Positions 13,001-23,082 of a stretch of DNA of 64,000 bases are shown one piece after another. Origin of the DNA: Mikania micrantha (taxonomy: Eukaryota > Streptophyta > Magnoliopsida > Asterales > Asteraceae); NCBI GenBank assembly GCA_009363875.1, contig CM018691.1:43273399-43337398 (forward strand), read 5' to 3'. Within the stretch, counting starts at the first letter, position 1. The number at the start of each line of letters is the position of its first letter. The translations under genes and the position numbers were made by a program. The notes under the pieces were generated by a model. It ran no database searches. It had not been told where the DNA came from and saw only the letters and a program-made list of their open reading frames with translations.

Positions 13001-13454
13001 TTTCAGGTAGGAGACAAAGTCCTTCTGAAATTTTCGGCATGGAAAGGTGTCATTCGTTTTGGTAAACTAGGCAAACTGAACCCACAATATATTGGACCTT
13101 TCGAGATCCTGAAGAGGATTGGTCCGGTGGCATACCAACTCAAATTACCAGCCAAACTCGACGGATCACAACATGATTCACGTCTCGAACTTGAAAAAGT
13201 GTCTATATGACGAAACACTTATAGTTCCACTGGATGAGATCCAAGTGGATGAACAACTACGGTTCGTGGAAGAGCAGTTAGAGATCATGGACCGTGAGCT
13301 CAAACAACTTAAGCAAAGTAAGATTCCTATTGTCAAAGTCCGAGGGAACTCAAAACGCGGACCTGAATTCACGTGGGAGCGTGAAGATCAGATGATGCGC
13401 AAATATCCCCATCTCTTCATGCAAACAACGTCGAACGCCGACACCAACGAATAA
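10061..13454 (+). pseudogene. Element A pol: protease, RT, RNase H, integrase, chromodomain
   Basis: Aspartic protease with DTG at 10172-10180. Reverse transcriptase with YRELNK, KIDLRSGYHQ and the catalytic FIDD at 11174-11185. RNase H has lost its start region to stops but keeps YCDASIQGLGCVL. The integrase zinc finger keeps CLTC near 12290, and its core keeps the D, D and E motifs (MDFITKLP, DRDVRFTS, QSERTIQTL). The GPF tail lies near 13095 and the chromodomain at 13250-13420 (EIMDRELKQLKQSKI...FTWERED). Almost all of it lies in one frame with stops at 10544, 10760, 11381, 11405, 11714, 11918, 12131, 12188, 12248, 12962 and 12986, and a frameshift near 13165. Most stops are explained by C-to-T changes on one strand or the other. 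Confidence 0.85.
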
Positions 13455-13591
13455 ATTTCCGGACGAAATTCCTTTCAACAAGGGGATGATGTGACAACCA
13501 GAAAATTTTTGATTCTCAAACACTTTTGCTTCTCAAACACTACCAACAACAACCAAATTTCGGGACGAAATTTCTTTCACCAAGGGGATGA
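13455..13591 (+). repeat. Duplicated polypurine-tract region of element A
   Basis: The phrase tttc(c/g)ggacgaaatt...caaggggatgatgtgaca occurs twice, at about 13456-13496 and 13557-13597, 102 bases apart. Each copy carries the purine tract caaggggatgatg and a TGTGACA LTR-like start. The second leads into the long 3' LTR and is taken as the working tract. Confidence 0.7.
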
Positions 13592-13714
13592 TGTGACACC
13601 TGGCAATTTCAGGTAAATTGCGACTCTTACATTCTTTACATTTCACATTCATACTTGTTGCATTTCATTTAATTATGTTTAATTATATAATATTGAACAC
13701 AATCAACTACGAAA

Positions 13715-13955
13715 CGATAGTTCAAGGAACTATCGAATCATACATTACACATTGGTTTTGGAAACCAAGCGTGGCAAACACAACACTAACATAAAACAAT
13801 AATTCAGGAAATTATTGAATTGTGCATTACACGTTGATTAGGATTAATCAACCGTGCAAACACTTCGTTAGACATGAACACAAACTATCGAAGATAATTC
13901 AAGGAATTATTGAAACACACAGACGAGTCTCACGAACGTTGGTGATCAATCAAAC
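13715..13955. repeat. Three-unit repeat with paired hairpins in U3 of element A
   Basis: Perfect short inverted repeats: 13715-13735 (9-bp arms, loop aag), 13752-13768 (7-bp arms), 13797-13817 (8-bp arms), 13833-13852 (8-bp arms), 13894-13910 (7-bp arms), and a weaker sixth at about 13939-13953. They alternate as two hairpin types, each unit followed by attacac(a/g)ttg-like text. Units differ in sequence but keep pairing. Confidence 0.7.
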
Positions 13956-14067
13956 TTATGTGTTATTATATGATTATGTGCTAAACATGCATTATATGTT
14001 TAGGGTAAACGTTAGGAATCAAAAACGAGCGAAATCGAATCGACGAAATCCAAAAACATGAAAAAGG

Positions 14068-14200
14068 ACTCGTCGCGGTACGCGAAGACCCCTTGGCGAA
14101 AGGCTTCACGGTACGCAAAGAAGATCAGGACTCGGGACTCCCGAATTTCATCGCGGTACACGGTAATAAATTTTGATCGGCCTCCACGGTACGCGAAGGC
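14068..14200. repeat. cggtacgcgaag motif block
   Basis: Four copies of cg(c)ggtacgcgaag or a close variant just upstream of the TATA-like box. The same motif, in either orientation, occurs at about 1765-1850, 25920-26015, 41970-42095 and 51105-51235. Confidence 0.65.
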
Positions 14201-14666
14201 CATGCATATCAAAATTTCTTTATAATCAACTCCAATTCATTTTCATCCGGTTTCCTTGCAACTTCATTGAGTTTCTTCACCTAATCCCAACCCAAACCCA
14301 CTGAAATCCACTCTCAAACTATCTAGAATCACTTGGAAGCTATTCTTGGTGATTTGGAAGACATTGGAGCCTTTAAAAGCTTGGAGAAGAAGCCAAATAG
14401 TGAAGAACGACCATTGATCACTAGTTCTTCTCCATCAGTAGCTTTCCCCACTCGAATCTAGCATCTAAGGTAGTTTTATATGTTTATCTCCAGTTAGATC
14501 GTACATGCAATGGGTAAAAACCCACATGTAACTCCATACGGTTATTGTGCACGAATGAGTTGGTGATTTGATGTGTATATTGTAGTAGATCTACTGATTC
14601 TAGTGTTTAGATATGTTAGATTTGAGTTTTGGTTAAGTTATGTTTGATTTAGTGATGATTTGTGCT

Positions 14667-15130
14667 AACTTGCCATAAAAAGAAACTTTTATGTGCAAGT
14701 CTTGGATTTGTGATGATCTAGACATGTTAAACACGTCTAGATGTTGTCAAATGTATATTGTAGTGTTTAGAAACATATTGGGATATTTGATTTTGTCAAA
14801 AACATGGTTTTATATAAACTTACTATAAAAGGAAACTTTTAAAAATCAAAAGAGGGCTTTTGATGTTTTTGAAAGATTTGATGAACTTGGATTATTGAAA
14901 TATGTTTAGAAAAGGTTTTTAACATATTTGGAAACTTGGATTTGTGAAAACGAACTTTTAAACGGATACTTTCCAAATAAGGAAACTTTATTTGGGCAAA
15001 ACGGCATAAATGGTGATTTATGCGCAAACGATGTGTTTTAAGTGTATAAATGTGTTTTCACAAACATACTAGGGTGATTTGTTTTATGAAATGGGATTTC
15101 ATAACCACACTTTCCTAAAACAGAAACTTA
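14667..15130. repeat. GAAAC-loop hairpins at ~150-bp period
   Basis: (A/G)GAAAC sits between matching arms at 14681, 14831, 14981 and 15122. The first has arms acttgc-cataaaa and ttttatg-tgcaagt (14667-14700) and the third ccaaataa / ttatttgg (14973-14995). The second and fourth are weaker. Spacing is 150, 150 and 141. Confidence 0.6.
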
Positions 15131-16589
15131 TTAAAAATGGTAACTTATGCGATTAGAGTCATAGGATGCATTTTGGTGTCTTATGTGCATTAAGACACAT
15201 AAACACAACAATCGTGTCACCAACGATTCGTCGAGTCTCACTAAGTCAACACGCACACACTTGGTTGAGCACACCGACACTTGGAGTTGTATGGATTACA
15301 ACACACCACAAAACAAATACTCACACATATATGATTATAGGTGCATACTAGCAGGTGTTAGCTTTCACAGACGCGAACACACTCACAACTGGAACTGCGC
15401 TATCAGGTGAGTTCAAGGCCCCTTTTTACATTTTCTACCTTTGGGGGAGAAAACATTGCGTACAACTTTTTTTGAACAACTTACACACTTTTGGTTATTT
15501 TTGTACATGCTAATATCGTATATGCATATGTGCGGCATTCATCCACAAAACTGATAAGTCATCATTAAACACACCTCGAACCGTTAATAGCGCGTTCCGC
15601 TTAGCGTGGTAATTCTGAATAATACTATTTGGGCCTGACAAGCCCCACTATTGCGAGCGGTATGACCACCCCGACTGGAGGTCGGAATAGTGCATAATTG
15701 ACCAAACAACATTTGTCATATCTTGGATAGATGTGTCGGGAGGCAACATGTTACCTTCGGTTGCGAACCCACATATGTTATAACTCATATTGACTAGCTA
15801 TTAATGGATATTGCATTGTATTGAAAAGTGACATGCAAAACATTTACTTTAAACATTTTGATGTTTACTGCTGATTACAAACCTGTGCTCTCACCAACCT
15901 TTGTGTTGACCTTTTACTCGCATGTTTTCTCAGGTAACTAAGGCACGCGCACCAGGAATAGGATGATAGGCCAGAGTCGCATGCATCTGTTTAAGTGTCT
16001 TAGTTTATCAAACATTTGCTATACTTTGATTGTTATGTATTGAAAACTACTTTAGTCGCTTCCGCAACGATTGTTACTTATCATTTTGAAAACTTATTTA
16101 AATTAACGCTTCTGCAAACTATGAATGTTAAACTATTTTGCTAACTTATACTTTACTTCCGCAACCATGATATTACAAATTGTTTTATCCAAATTATTGG
16201 ATGTACATGCGTAACCAGACATATAGGTCTCGCAAGTTGTATGACCAGAGACTGCGATCCTGTCAATCTGTTGTTGCTCACGCCCCAGAAGGGACGTGAT
16301 TTCTCGGGGTGCAACAACTTCTGATAGAAGACTTAGTATTTTTGGAACTGCATACTTTTGGAACATGATTATACAATTATTTTGTATATCTTGTGCAGTT
16401 ATAAGAAAGATATCTTATGATGTTTATGATAGATTTACATTGTTAAGTTATGAACGATATTGATGTAATTTAACTTTTTAATTCTATTCTATTTAGCATT
16501 TCTCATTTATATCATGTGCAATGTAAACAATCTGATCATTTTGTTTACACTCACGATACAACCCCGTCGACTCGGGGTGTGACACATTG

Positions 16590-16923
16590 TAGCAAGCAAA
16601 TCGGATTGAAGTAGGCGTTAGGATGCTTCCGAATTTGGACATCGATTTGAATTTTTGTATAAATTCAATTGAAATTAGATGCTATCAGCAAATCACCCAT
16701 AACCCGACGGTAAGGCCTAAGGGGCCTCCAAGCTAAGGCGGTGACTTGGGTTTGAAACCTGACCACAGCATACCAAATCGATTTTTACTTCTTTCTACTT
16801 TTTCAACCCTTTAAAAATTTTGTAAAAATTTCTAAATTTTACTTTTTTTACATTCTGGGAACGTTTTGTTAAAATTTAGAAAAGTTTTATTAATATAATG
16901 ATATTCTTAATTATGATAACTAT
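16590..16923. other. Host sequence between elements A and B
   Basis: Continues the sequence interrupted by A, probably element E LTR. It contains ggtgacttgggtttgaaacc (about 16740), which recalls a tRNA B box, then a T-rich stretch. No gene found. Confidence 0.5.
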
Positions 16924-16928
16924 CTTAG

Positions 16929-18173
16929 TGTAACGACTGGTTTTCACAGTCATATATGTTTTGTAATAAAATAATATAAATGTTTATGTGATTTTAGTTG
17001 ATGTTATGTTTATAACTTTGAGGTGTTAAAGTAACTAGTAACTAACGAGATTAAGTTAGTTAAATTGGGTTAACCAATTAAAAAGGTTGAGGGGCTGAAG
17101 TCGTCATTTGACCAAACTTGTTAAGTCATGGGATAAGACCAAGCTTTGGTCAAAATCCCAAAACATAATCTGGATACTTCATTTGTACGACCAGAGGAAG
17201 AACCGAGATGTGTGGGTAACCAGAGGTGCTGGTATGCATTTATAGTGGAAGGACCGAGATGGTGAACACCATAGTGTTGCTATGATTAAAACCATGGAAA
17301 CTAGTTGAACTATGGTCAAAATTATGTTAATAGTAAAAGTGTGGGTTAATAGGATAAGAATAGATCTAATGAATCTTTTATGTAAAGATGTCTTAGATTA
17401 GTAATGATTTGCATAAATATGTGGTTCCAAGGGGTTAACATCATAAAGAAATGCAACTATTGTTAATGAGCTAAAAAAAATGTGGTCATATAATGCAAAG
17501 GGAGATTTGTTTGTTAGAATTGACCCGTTATCAAATTCTTAGTTGTATGATGATAAATGTAAGATGTGAATCAATCTATTTTGGTTAAATAGGTCCTTGG
17601 ATATGTTAAAATCATTTGGCAAGTTAAAGAATGGAAATCGGACCTCGAAATTGGTCAAAATTGTGCAAAATAGAAAAATCTGCAGGTCTGATGCAAGAGA
17701 CCATAAGCTACGGCCTTGGGACCATAAGCTACGGCCTGGGTGTCTGGGTTCTCTGTTTTACGGCCTTAAGGGAGTAGCTTACGGCCTTGCTTACGGCCTC
17801 GACCAAATTTGATATATTTTGTCATTTTTGACTTGGTGAACCATTGGGGATTAACTTACTTAGTTCCTATGGACTAATGAATGTTTTTATGTGATGTTTG
17901 TCGGTCAAACATGATGATTCCGGCTATGATGATCGAGACAAGTTGAGAATTGAATCGAACAAACTTTGAACATAAACCTTTTAACTTTTGCTTAAACTTA
18001 CTAGTGTGAAGGTGTATTGTAAATTAAGTTGTGTGATGTTTTGGTTAAACCTTGCTTAAATATTAATATATGATGTTAAAAGGTTAACTAAATAAAAAAA
18101 ATTTGATTGAGAATTAAACTAGGACCAACTCTGATATTTTGTGAAAAATGTTAAATAGTAACTAAGGGTTACA
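16929..18173 (+). mobile_element. 5' LTR of element B, internally deleted (1245 bp)
   Basis: Identical in plan to the 3' LTR up to ccagaggaagaa (17202). It then jumps to sequence matching 24431 (tgtgggtaaccagaggtgct), so the equivalent of about 23357-24430 is missing. It carries an extra stretch of about 39 bases near 17640-17690 relative to the 3' LTR. Confidence 0.9.
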
Positions 18174-18177
18174 AAGT

Positions 18178-18189
18178 TGGCATCAGAGC
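18178..18189 (+). other. Primer binding site of element B (tRNA-iMet)
   Basis: tggcatcagagc, four bases after the LTR. It matches the usual tggtatcagagc complement of initiator methionine tRNA with one difference. Confidence 0.8.
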
Positions 18190-18581
18190 AATGGTTTGAG
18201 GGATTCAAGTGTTAGAAACACACTTGAACTCAAATCTTATGCTCTTGATATGTGATTAAACGTTTGATTCAAGCCTCGATCATTAAGCTGGAAGTAGGGG
18301 GTCAGTATATATGTGTTGAATTGTGTTTGAGATATGGTTGTGTATAAGTTGTATGCACCGAACTTCTCAATTATGAAATAAAATGATGAAGTTAAAGGCA
18401 CGAGTATGTTATAAACATGTTATTATGCCTGGCCAGTATAATAAGGCGTTTATGACATGAACGTTTCCTTAATTAAGTCAGATTGTATCATGATTTTGAA
18501 CATTAGGTAAGGTGATTATGTAATGTATAAGTATTGATTATTTAAGTGTTGTGAATATATGAGACTCACTGTCTAATTATA

Positions 18582-18590
18582 TGATTTCAG
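18582..18590 (+). other. Possible splice acceptor just before gag of element B
   Basis: tgatttcag lies six bases before the gag ATG at 18597. Together with consensus donors in the LTR (23454, 24114) it suggests a spliced leader. Inference only. Confidence 0.35.
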
Positions 18591-18596
18591 CCACGA

Positions 18597-19640
18597 ATGG
18601 CTGATGAACATACCTCTAGTGGAAGTAGTGGTGAGAAAGTGGAACTCACTGAAACTCAAATATTGGTGAAGGAAGAAGTGGCAAAGGCTCTTGAAGCTGC
18701 TTTGCCCACATATATTGAAGAAATTTAGTCTTCATTAAAGGAGTTCCTTCATCAAGAGTTGGCTGATTTTGAAGCTGGAGCAGAGATGAAACAACCTTCC
18801 AAGAAAATCACTTTTAAGGAGTTTATGGCATGTAAGCCAACAGAGTTTAAAGGGGAGGTGGATCCTTTGATCAGTCAGCGCTGGATATCTGATATCGAAG
18901 GTACATTTGAGACTAGTCATTGTGACCCGGCTGATGAGGTCATGTTTGCTGGAAACTAGTTGAAAGATCGTGCCAAAGACCGGTGGGAGTTGCTGAGGAA
19001 GGAAAGGGGCAGAGATGGAATGAAAGGGCTGACGTGGGCCCAGTTTAAAGAACTCTTCTTGAAGCGGTTTTGTCCTCAAGCCGCTATTGATCGTATTACT
19101 GAGGAGTTTCTTCATCTACAGCAGAAAGATGAAAGTATCGATACCATCACTGCCATTTTCTTCGAAAAAGCTAAATTTTGTCCGGATCTTCTTCAAACTG
19201 AAAGAATGTGGATAAACCGATATCATAACATGTTGAATACAAAGTATCGGGAATTTCTCACGCCTTCTAAGTGTGAAACACTAAATGATTTGATTGATTG
19301 TGCTCGAGAACGAGAATTGGAGTTGAAAAGGAAAGAAGATCGGGGAGATAAGCGAAAGGTGGAAACTGACACAGGTTCATCTAAAAAGGCGAAGTTTGTT
19401 AAATCGCCTAAAAAGTTTGTTCTTATGAAACCTTGTCCTAATTGTGGGAAGATGCATGCGGGTGAATGTCGTGCTAAACCCGTTGTCTGTTATAAATGTG
19501 GGAAGCCGGGACATTTGGCTACCCAGTGTTCGAGTCCTCCTAATCTGTGTTACAATTGCTACAAGCCAGGGCATAGGAGGAATGAGTGCCCTGAACTTAA
19601 GGGGGCATCTCAGGGTAGTGGTGAAAGCCGATCATTTAAG
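18597..19640 (+). pseudogene. Element B gag with three zinc knuckles, two stops
   Basis: Starts MADEHTSSGSSGEKVE at 18597. In-frame TAG codons at 18726 and 18957 split the capsid region; the frame itself is kept. The capsid domain is seen in RWISDIEGTFE, RWELLRKERG and FLKRFCPQ. Knuckles are CPNCGKMHAGEC (a short CX2CX3HX3C form), CYKCGKPGHLATQC and CYNCYKPGHRRNEC (both CX2CX4HX4C). The short first finger followed by two standard ones is common in Tekay-type elements. Confidence 0.9.
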
Positions 19641-22600
19641 ACCCAAGGCTTGGGAAAGAAACCGGAAGCGCCCAAACCAAAGGGGAGAGCGTTCCAAATT
19701 TCTGCAGAGGAGGCTAAAGTCACGTCTGATGTAGTGACAGGTACCTTCTTTGTAAATTCAATACCTGCATATGTGTTATTTGATTCCGGAGCCAACCGAT
19801 CTTTTGTGTCTGCAAAATTTGTGCATCATCCATCTTTTGTTTTAGAAAAGTTGCCTGCACCTTTAGAAGTAGAGGTTGCTGATTCTAAGAGTTATCTTGT
19901 GTTTGATATTTATCGAAATTGTAAACTTACGATCAACAACGAAGATTATGTTGTTGATTTAATACCCATGATTTTGGGGGAGTTTGATGTTGTTATTGGA
20001 ATGGATTGGCTATCTTCTTATAAAGCCAATATTGTTTGCAATCGCAAAGTTATACAATTTATAACCCCTAGTGGTTATGAATTGTCCATTCAAGGTGAAA
20101 AGCGTGGAGGGGTCGTTTTGTGTTCTTTGGTCAAAGCCATGAAGTATATGAACCATGGGGGCCAATCCTTCTTAGCTTATGTCATTGATACTGAGAAGAC
20201 AATAAAGAAATTTGAGGATGTCCTGATTGTTAGGAATTTTCCTGATGACTTTCCGGATGATTTACCGGGAGTCCCCTCTGAAAGAGATGTTGAATTTCGT
20301 ATCGATCTTATTCCAGGAGCCAAGCCTATAGCAAAAGCTCCTTATCGTTTAGCACCGTCTGAATTGCATGAGTTGATGACTCAATTGCAGGACCTTCTTG
20401 ATAAAGGTTTTATTCGCCCAAGCATCTCGCCTTGGGGTTCTCCTGTTCTTTTTGTTAAAAAGAAGGATGGAAGTTTTCGTATGTGTATTGATTATCGAGA
20501 GCTTAATAAAGTGACGGTGAAAAATAAATATCCATTGCCTCGGATTGGTGATCTTTTTGATCAGTTACAAGGGGCTTCTTGGTTCTCTAAAATTGACCTT
20601 CGGTCTGGTTATCATCAAACTAAAGTTAAGGAAGAAGATGTTCCTAAAACAGCGTTTCGGACCAGATACGGTCATTACAAATTTCTTGTCGTCTTTTGGG
20701 CTGACTAATGCACCGGCTGCATTCATGGACTTGATGAATCGAGTGTGTCGACCCACGTTGGATCGCTCCGTTATTGTCTTTATTGATGATATTCTTGTTT
20801 ATTCCAAAAATGAATCTGACCATGCGTGTCACTTACATGAGGTACTCGAAACTCTACGTAGGGAGAAGCTATATGCCAAATTTTATAAATGCGCCTTCTG
20901 GCTGCATGAAGTCCAATTTCTTGGGCATGTGATAAATGCAGATGGCATTCTTGTTGATCCTTCAAAAATTCAAGCATTGACCAATTGGAGTCCACCCAAA
21001 AATCCAACTGATGTCAGAAGTTTTCTAGGCTTAGCTGGTTATTATCGGAGATTCATTGAAGACTTTGCCAAGATTGCTTCTTCTTTAACCAAACTTACAA
21101 GAAAGAATGTTAAGTTTGTGTGGGGTGATGACCAAGAGAAAGCATTCCATGAGTTTAAGTCAAAGCTAACTCAGGCACCGGTGTTAACATTACCAGATGG
21201 CCCTAATGATTTTGTGGTATATTCTGATGCTTCTTATCTTGGTCTAGGTTGTGTTCTTATGCAACAAGGCAAGGTGATTGCTTATGCCTCAAGACAACTA
21301 AAAACCCATGAAATCAATTATCCTATTCATGATTTAGAACTTGCAGCAGTCGTATTTGCCTTAAAAATTTGGAGGCACTATTTGTATGGCGTAAAGTGTA
21401 CTATTTACACTGACCATAAAAGATTGAAATATTTCTTCACTCAGAAGGAATTGAATATGAGGCAAAGACGATGGCTAGAATTACTCAAGGACTACGATTG
21501 CGAAATTCTCTATCATCCAGGGAAAGCAAATGTAGTGGCTGATGCTTTGAGTAGAAAGGAAGAATATACACCTATTAGGGTGAAAGCTATGCAACTTGTA
21601 ATTACTTCAGGGCTGATAGAACAAATCAAGGAAGCTCAGACTGAAGCTTTAAAAGAAGAAAACTGGAAACGTGATAGAATTAAAGGGCAAGCTCATAATC
21701 TTGATGTTGATAATCGGGGTCTAAAGACTAGGTGGGGTCGAGTGTGGATACCTCCCACTTGTCCACTAAAGTCTGCATTGTTGGAAGAAGCGCACAAGTC
21801 CAAATACTCAATTCATCCTTGGGCTACTAAAATGTATCGTGACCTTCGGGTAAACTATTGGTGGCCAGGTATGAAACGAGATGTTGTTAAACATGTGGCG
21901 AAGTGTTTGACTTGTATGCAGGTAAAGGCGGAGCACCAAAAACCTTATGGTAATTGCAACCATTGGAAATCCCGATGTGGAAATGGGAACATATCACAAT
22001 GGACCTGATTACTAAGCTTCCTAAGACAAGGAAGGGATTTGATACGATTTGGGTCATTGTGGATAGGTTGACTAAGAGTGCTCATTTCTTGCCCATTCGT
22101 GAAACATATTCTTCTGATAAAATGGCAGAGATATATGTACGAGAAGTGGTGTCTCGTCATGGTGTGCCTGTAACCATTATCTCTGATCGAGATACTCGAT
22201 TTACTTCTCGATTCTGGAGAAATTTTCAGGAAGAATTAGGAACAAAATTGTTGTTAAGCACGGCATATCATCCTTAGACTGATGGACAGAGTGAAAGGAC
22301 CATTCAGACCTTGGAGGATATGTTACGTGCATGCATTATCGACTTTGGGGGTGGTTGGGATGATTACCTACCTTTGGCAGAGTTCTCGTATAATAATAGT
22401 TATCATTCCAGCATTGGAATGCCTCTTTATGAAATGCTTTATGGGAGAAAATGTCGAACTCCTGTTTGTTGGGGAGAAGTGGGGCAATGTGAACTCGCGC
22501 ATAAAAAGGTAGTGAAAGCCACCAATGAACGGATAGATCAAATCCGTGCCCATTTGAAGGCGGCTCAAGACCGTCAGAAATCGTATGCTGATAAGCGTAG

Positions 22601-23042
22601 AAGGCCCATTGAGTTCCAGGTGGGAGATTTTGTATTGTTAAAAGTCTCTCCGTGGAAAGGTGTTATACGTTTTCGTAAGCGAGGAAAGCTAAGTCCACGC
22701 TTTATTGGGCCATTTAAAATCATAGCTCGTGTTGGTGAAGTTGCTTATCGCCTGGAGCTACTTGAGGAGTTAAGCGGAATTCATAACACATTCCACGTTT
22801 CTTATTTGCGAAAATGTCTAGAAGATGAATCGGCTTATGTACCGCTACAAGACCTGGAAATTGATGACAGGTTAAATTATGTGGAAAGACCGGTGGCAAT
22901 ACTTGACCGAAAGGTCAAGCAACTCAGAAATAAATCACTGAGCCAGGTGAAGGTTCAGTGGAAAAATAGAAAAGGTTCTGATGCCACGTGGGAATCAGAA
23001 AATGAAATGAAAAAATTTTATCCTTTCCTTTTTAATGTTTAA
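19641..23042 (+). pseudogene. Element B pol, broken by two frameshifts and a stop
   Basis: Protease DSG at 19782-19790. Reverse transcriptase with YRELNK, KIDLRSGYHQ and FIDD near 20779-20790. RNase H (YSDASYLGLGC ... TDHKRLKYF ... ANVVADALSR). Integrase zinc finger ending CLTC (about 21910); core with MDLITKLP, SDRDTRFTS and QSERTIQTLE; then FIGPF tail (about 22705) and chromodomain 22870-23030 (VAILDRKVKQLRNK ... DATWESENEM). A two-base loss near 20690 and a one-base loss near 21952 shift the frame. TAG at 22275 replaces a codon in the highly conserved integrase stretch before TDGQSER. Length is normal for the lineage. Confidence 0.9.
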
Positions 23043-23067
23043 TCGGTTTCGGGGACGAAACCTTTGT

Positions 23068-23082
23068 AAGGTGGGGAAAGTT
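23068..23082 (+). other. Polypurine tract of element B
   Basis: aaggtggggaaag directly before the 3' LTR start; primer for plus-strand synthesis. Confidence 0.85.

Larger units (their letters stand above)
7669..16584 (+). mobile_element. Element A: dead Tekay-type Ty3/gypsy chromovirus
   Basis: Bounded by TG (7669) and CA (16584) and by a perfect 5-bp target duplication, cattg, at 7664-7668 and 16585-16589. Order is gag, protease, reverse transcriptase, RNase H, integrase, chromodomain, which is the chromovirus order. The chromodomain after a GPF-type integrase tail points to the Tekay/Del lineage. The 5' end (TGTAACATTAGTGCC) and the 3' LTR start (TGTGACACCTGGC) belong to different LTR families, so it is not an ordinary copy. 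No primer binding site is found. Many in-frame stops and frameshifts make it non-autonomous. Confidence 0.85.
13592..16584 (+). mobile_element. 3' LTR of element A (2993 bp)
   Basis: Starts TGTGACACCTGGC directly after the polypurine tract and ends ACTCGGGGTGTGACA before the target duplication. Contains a hairpin repeat (13715-13955), a block of cggtacgcgaag motifs (14068-14200) upstream of a TATA-like tttataatc (about 14218), and a transcribed part with a second hairpin series (14668-15130). It shares general plan and end sequences with the solo LTR 42982-46070, but I see no alignment with the 5' segment of A. Confidence 0.85.

Noticed and set aside
16716..16790. A tRNA gene suggested by ggtttgaaacc
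   Set aside because: No A box at the right distance and no cloverleaf could be drawn; kept only as a note in the inter-element stretch.
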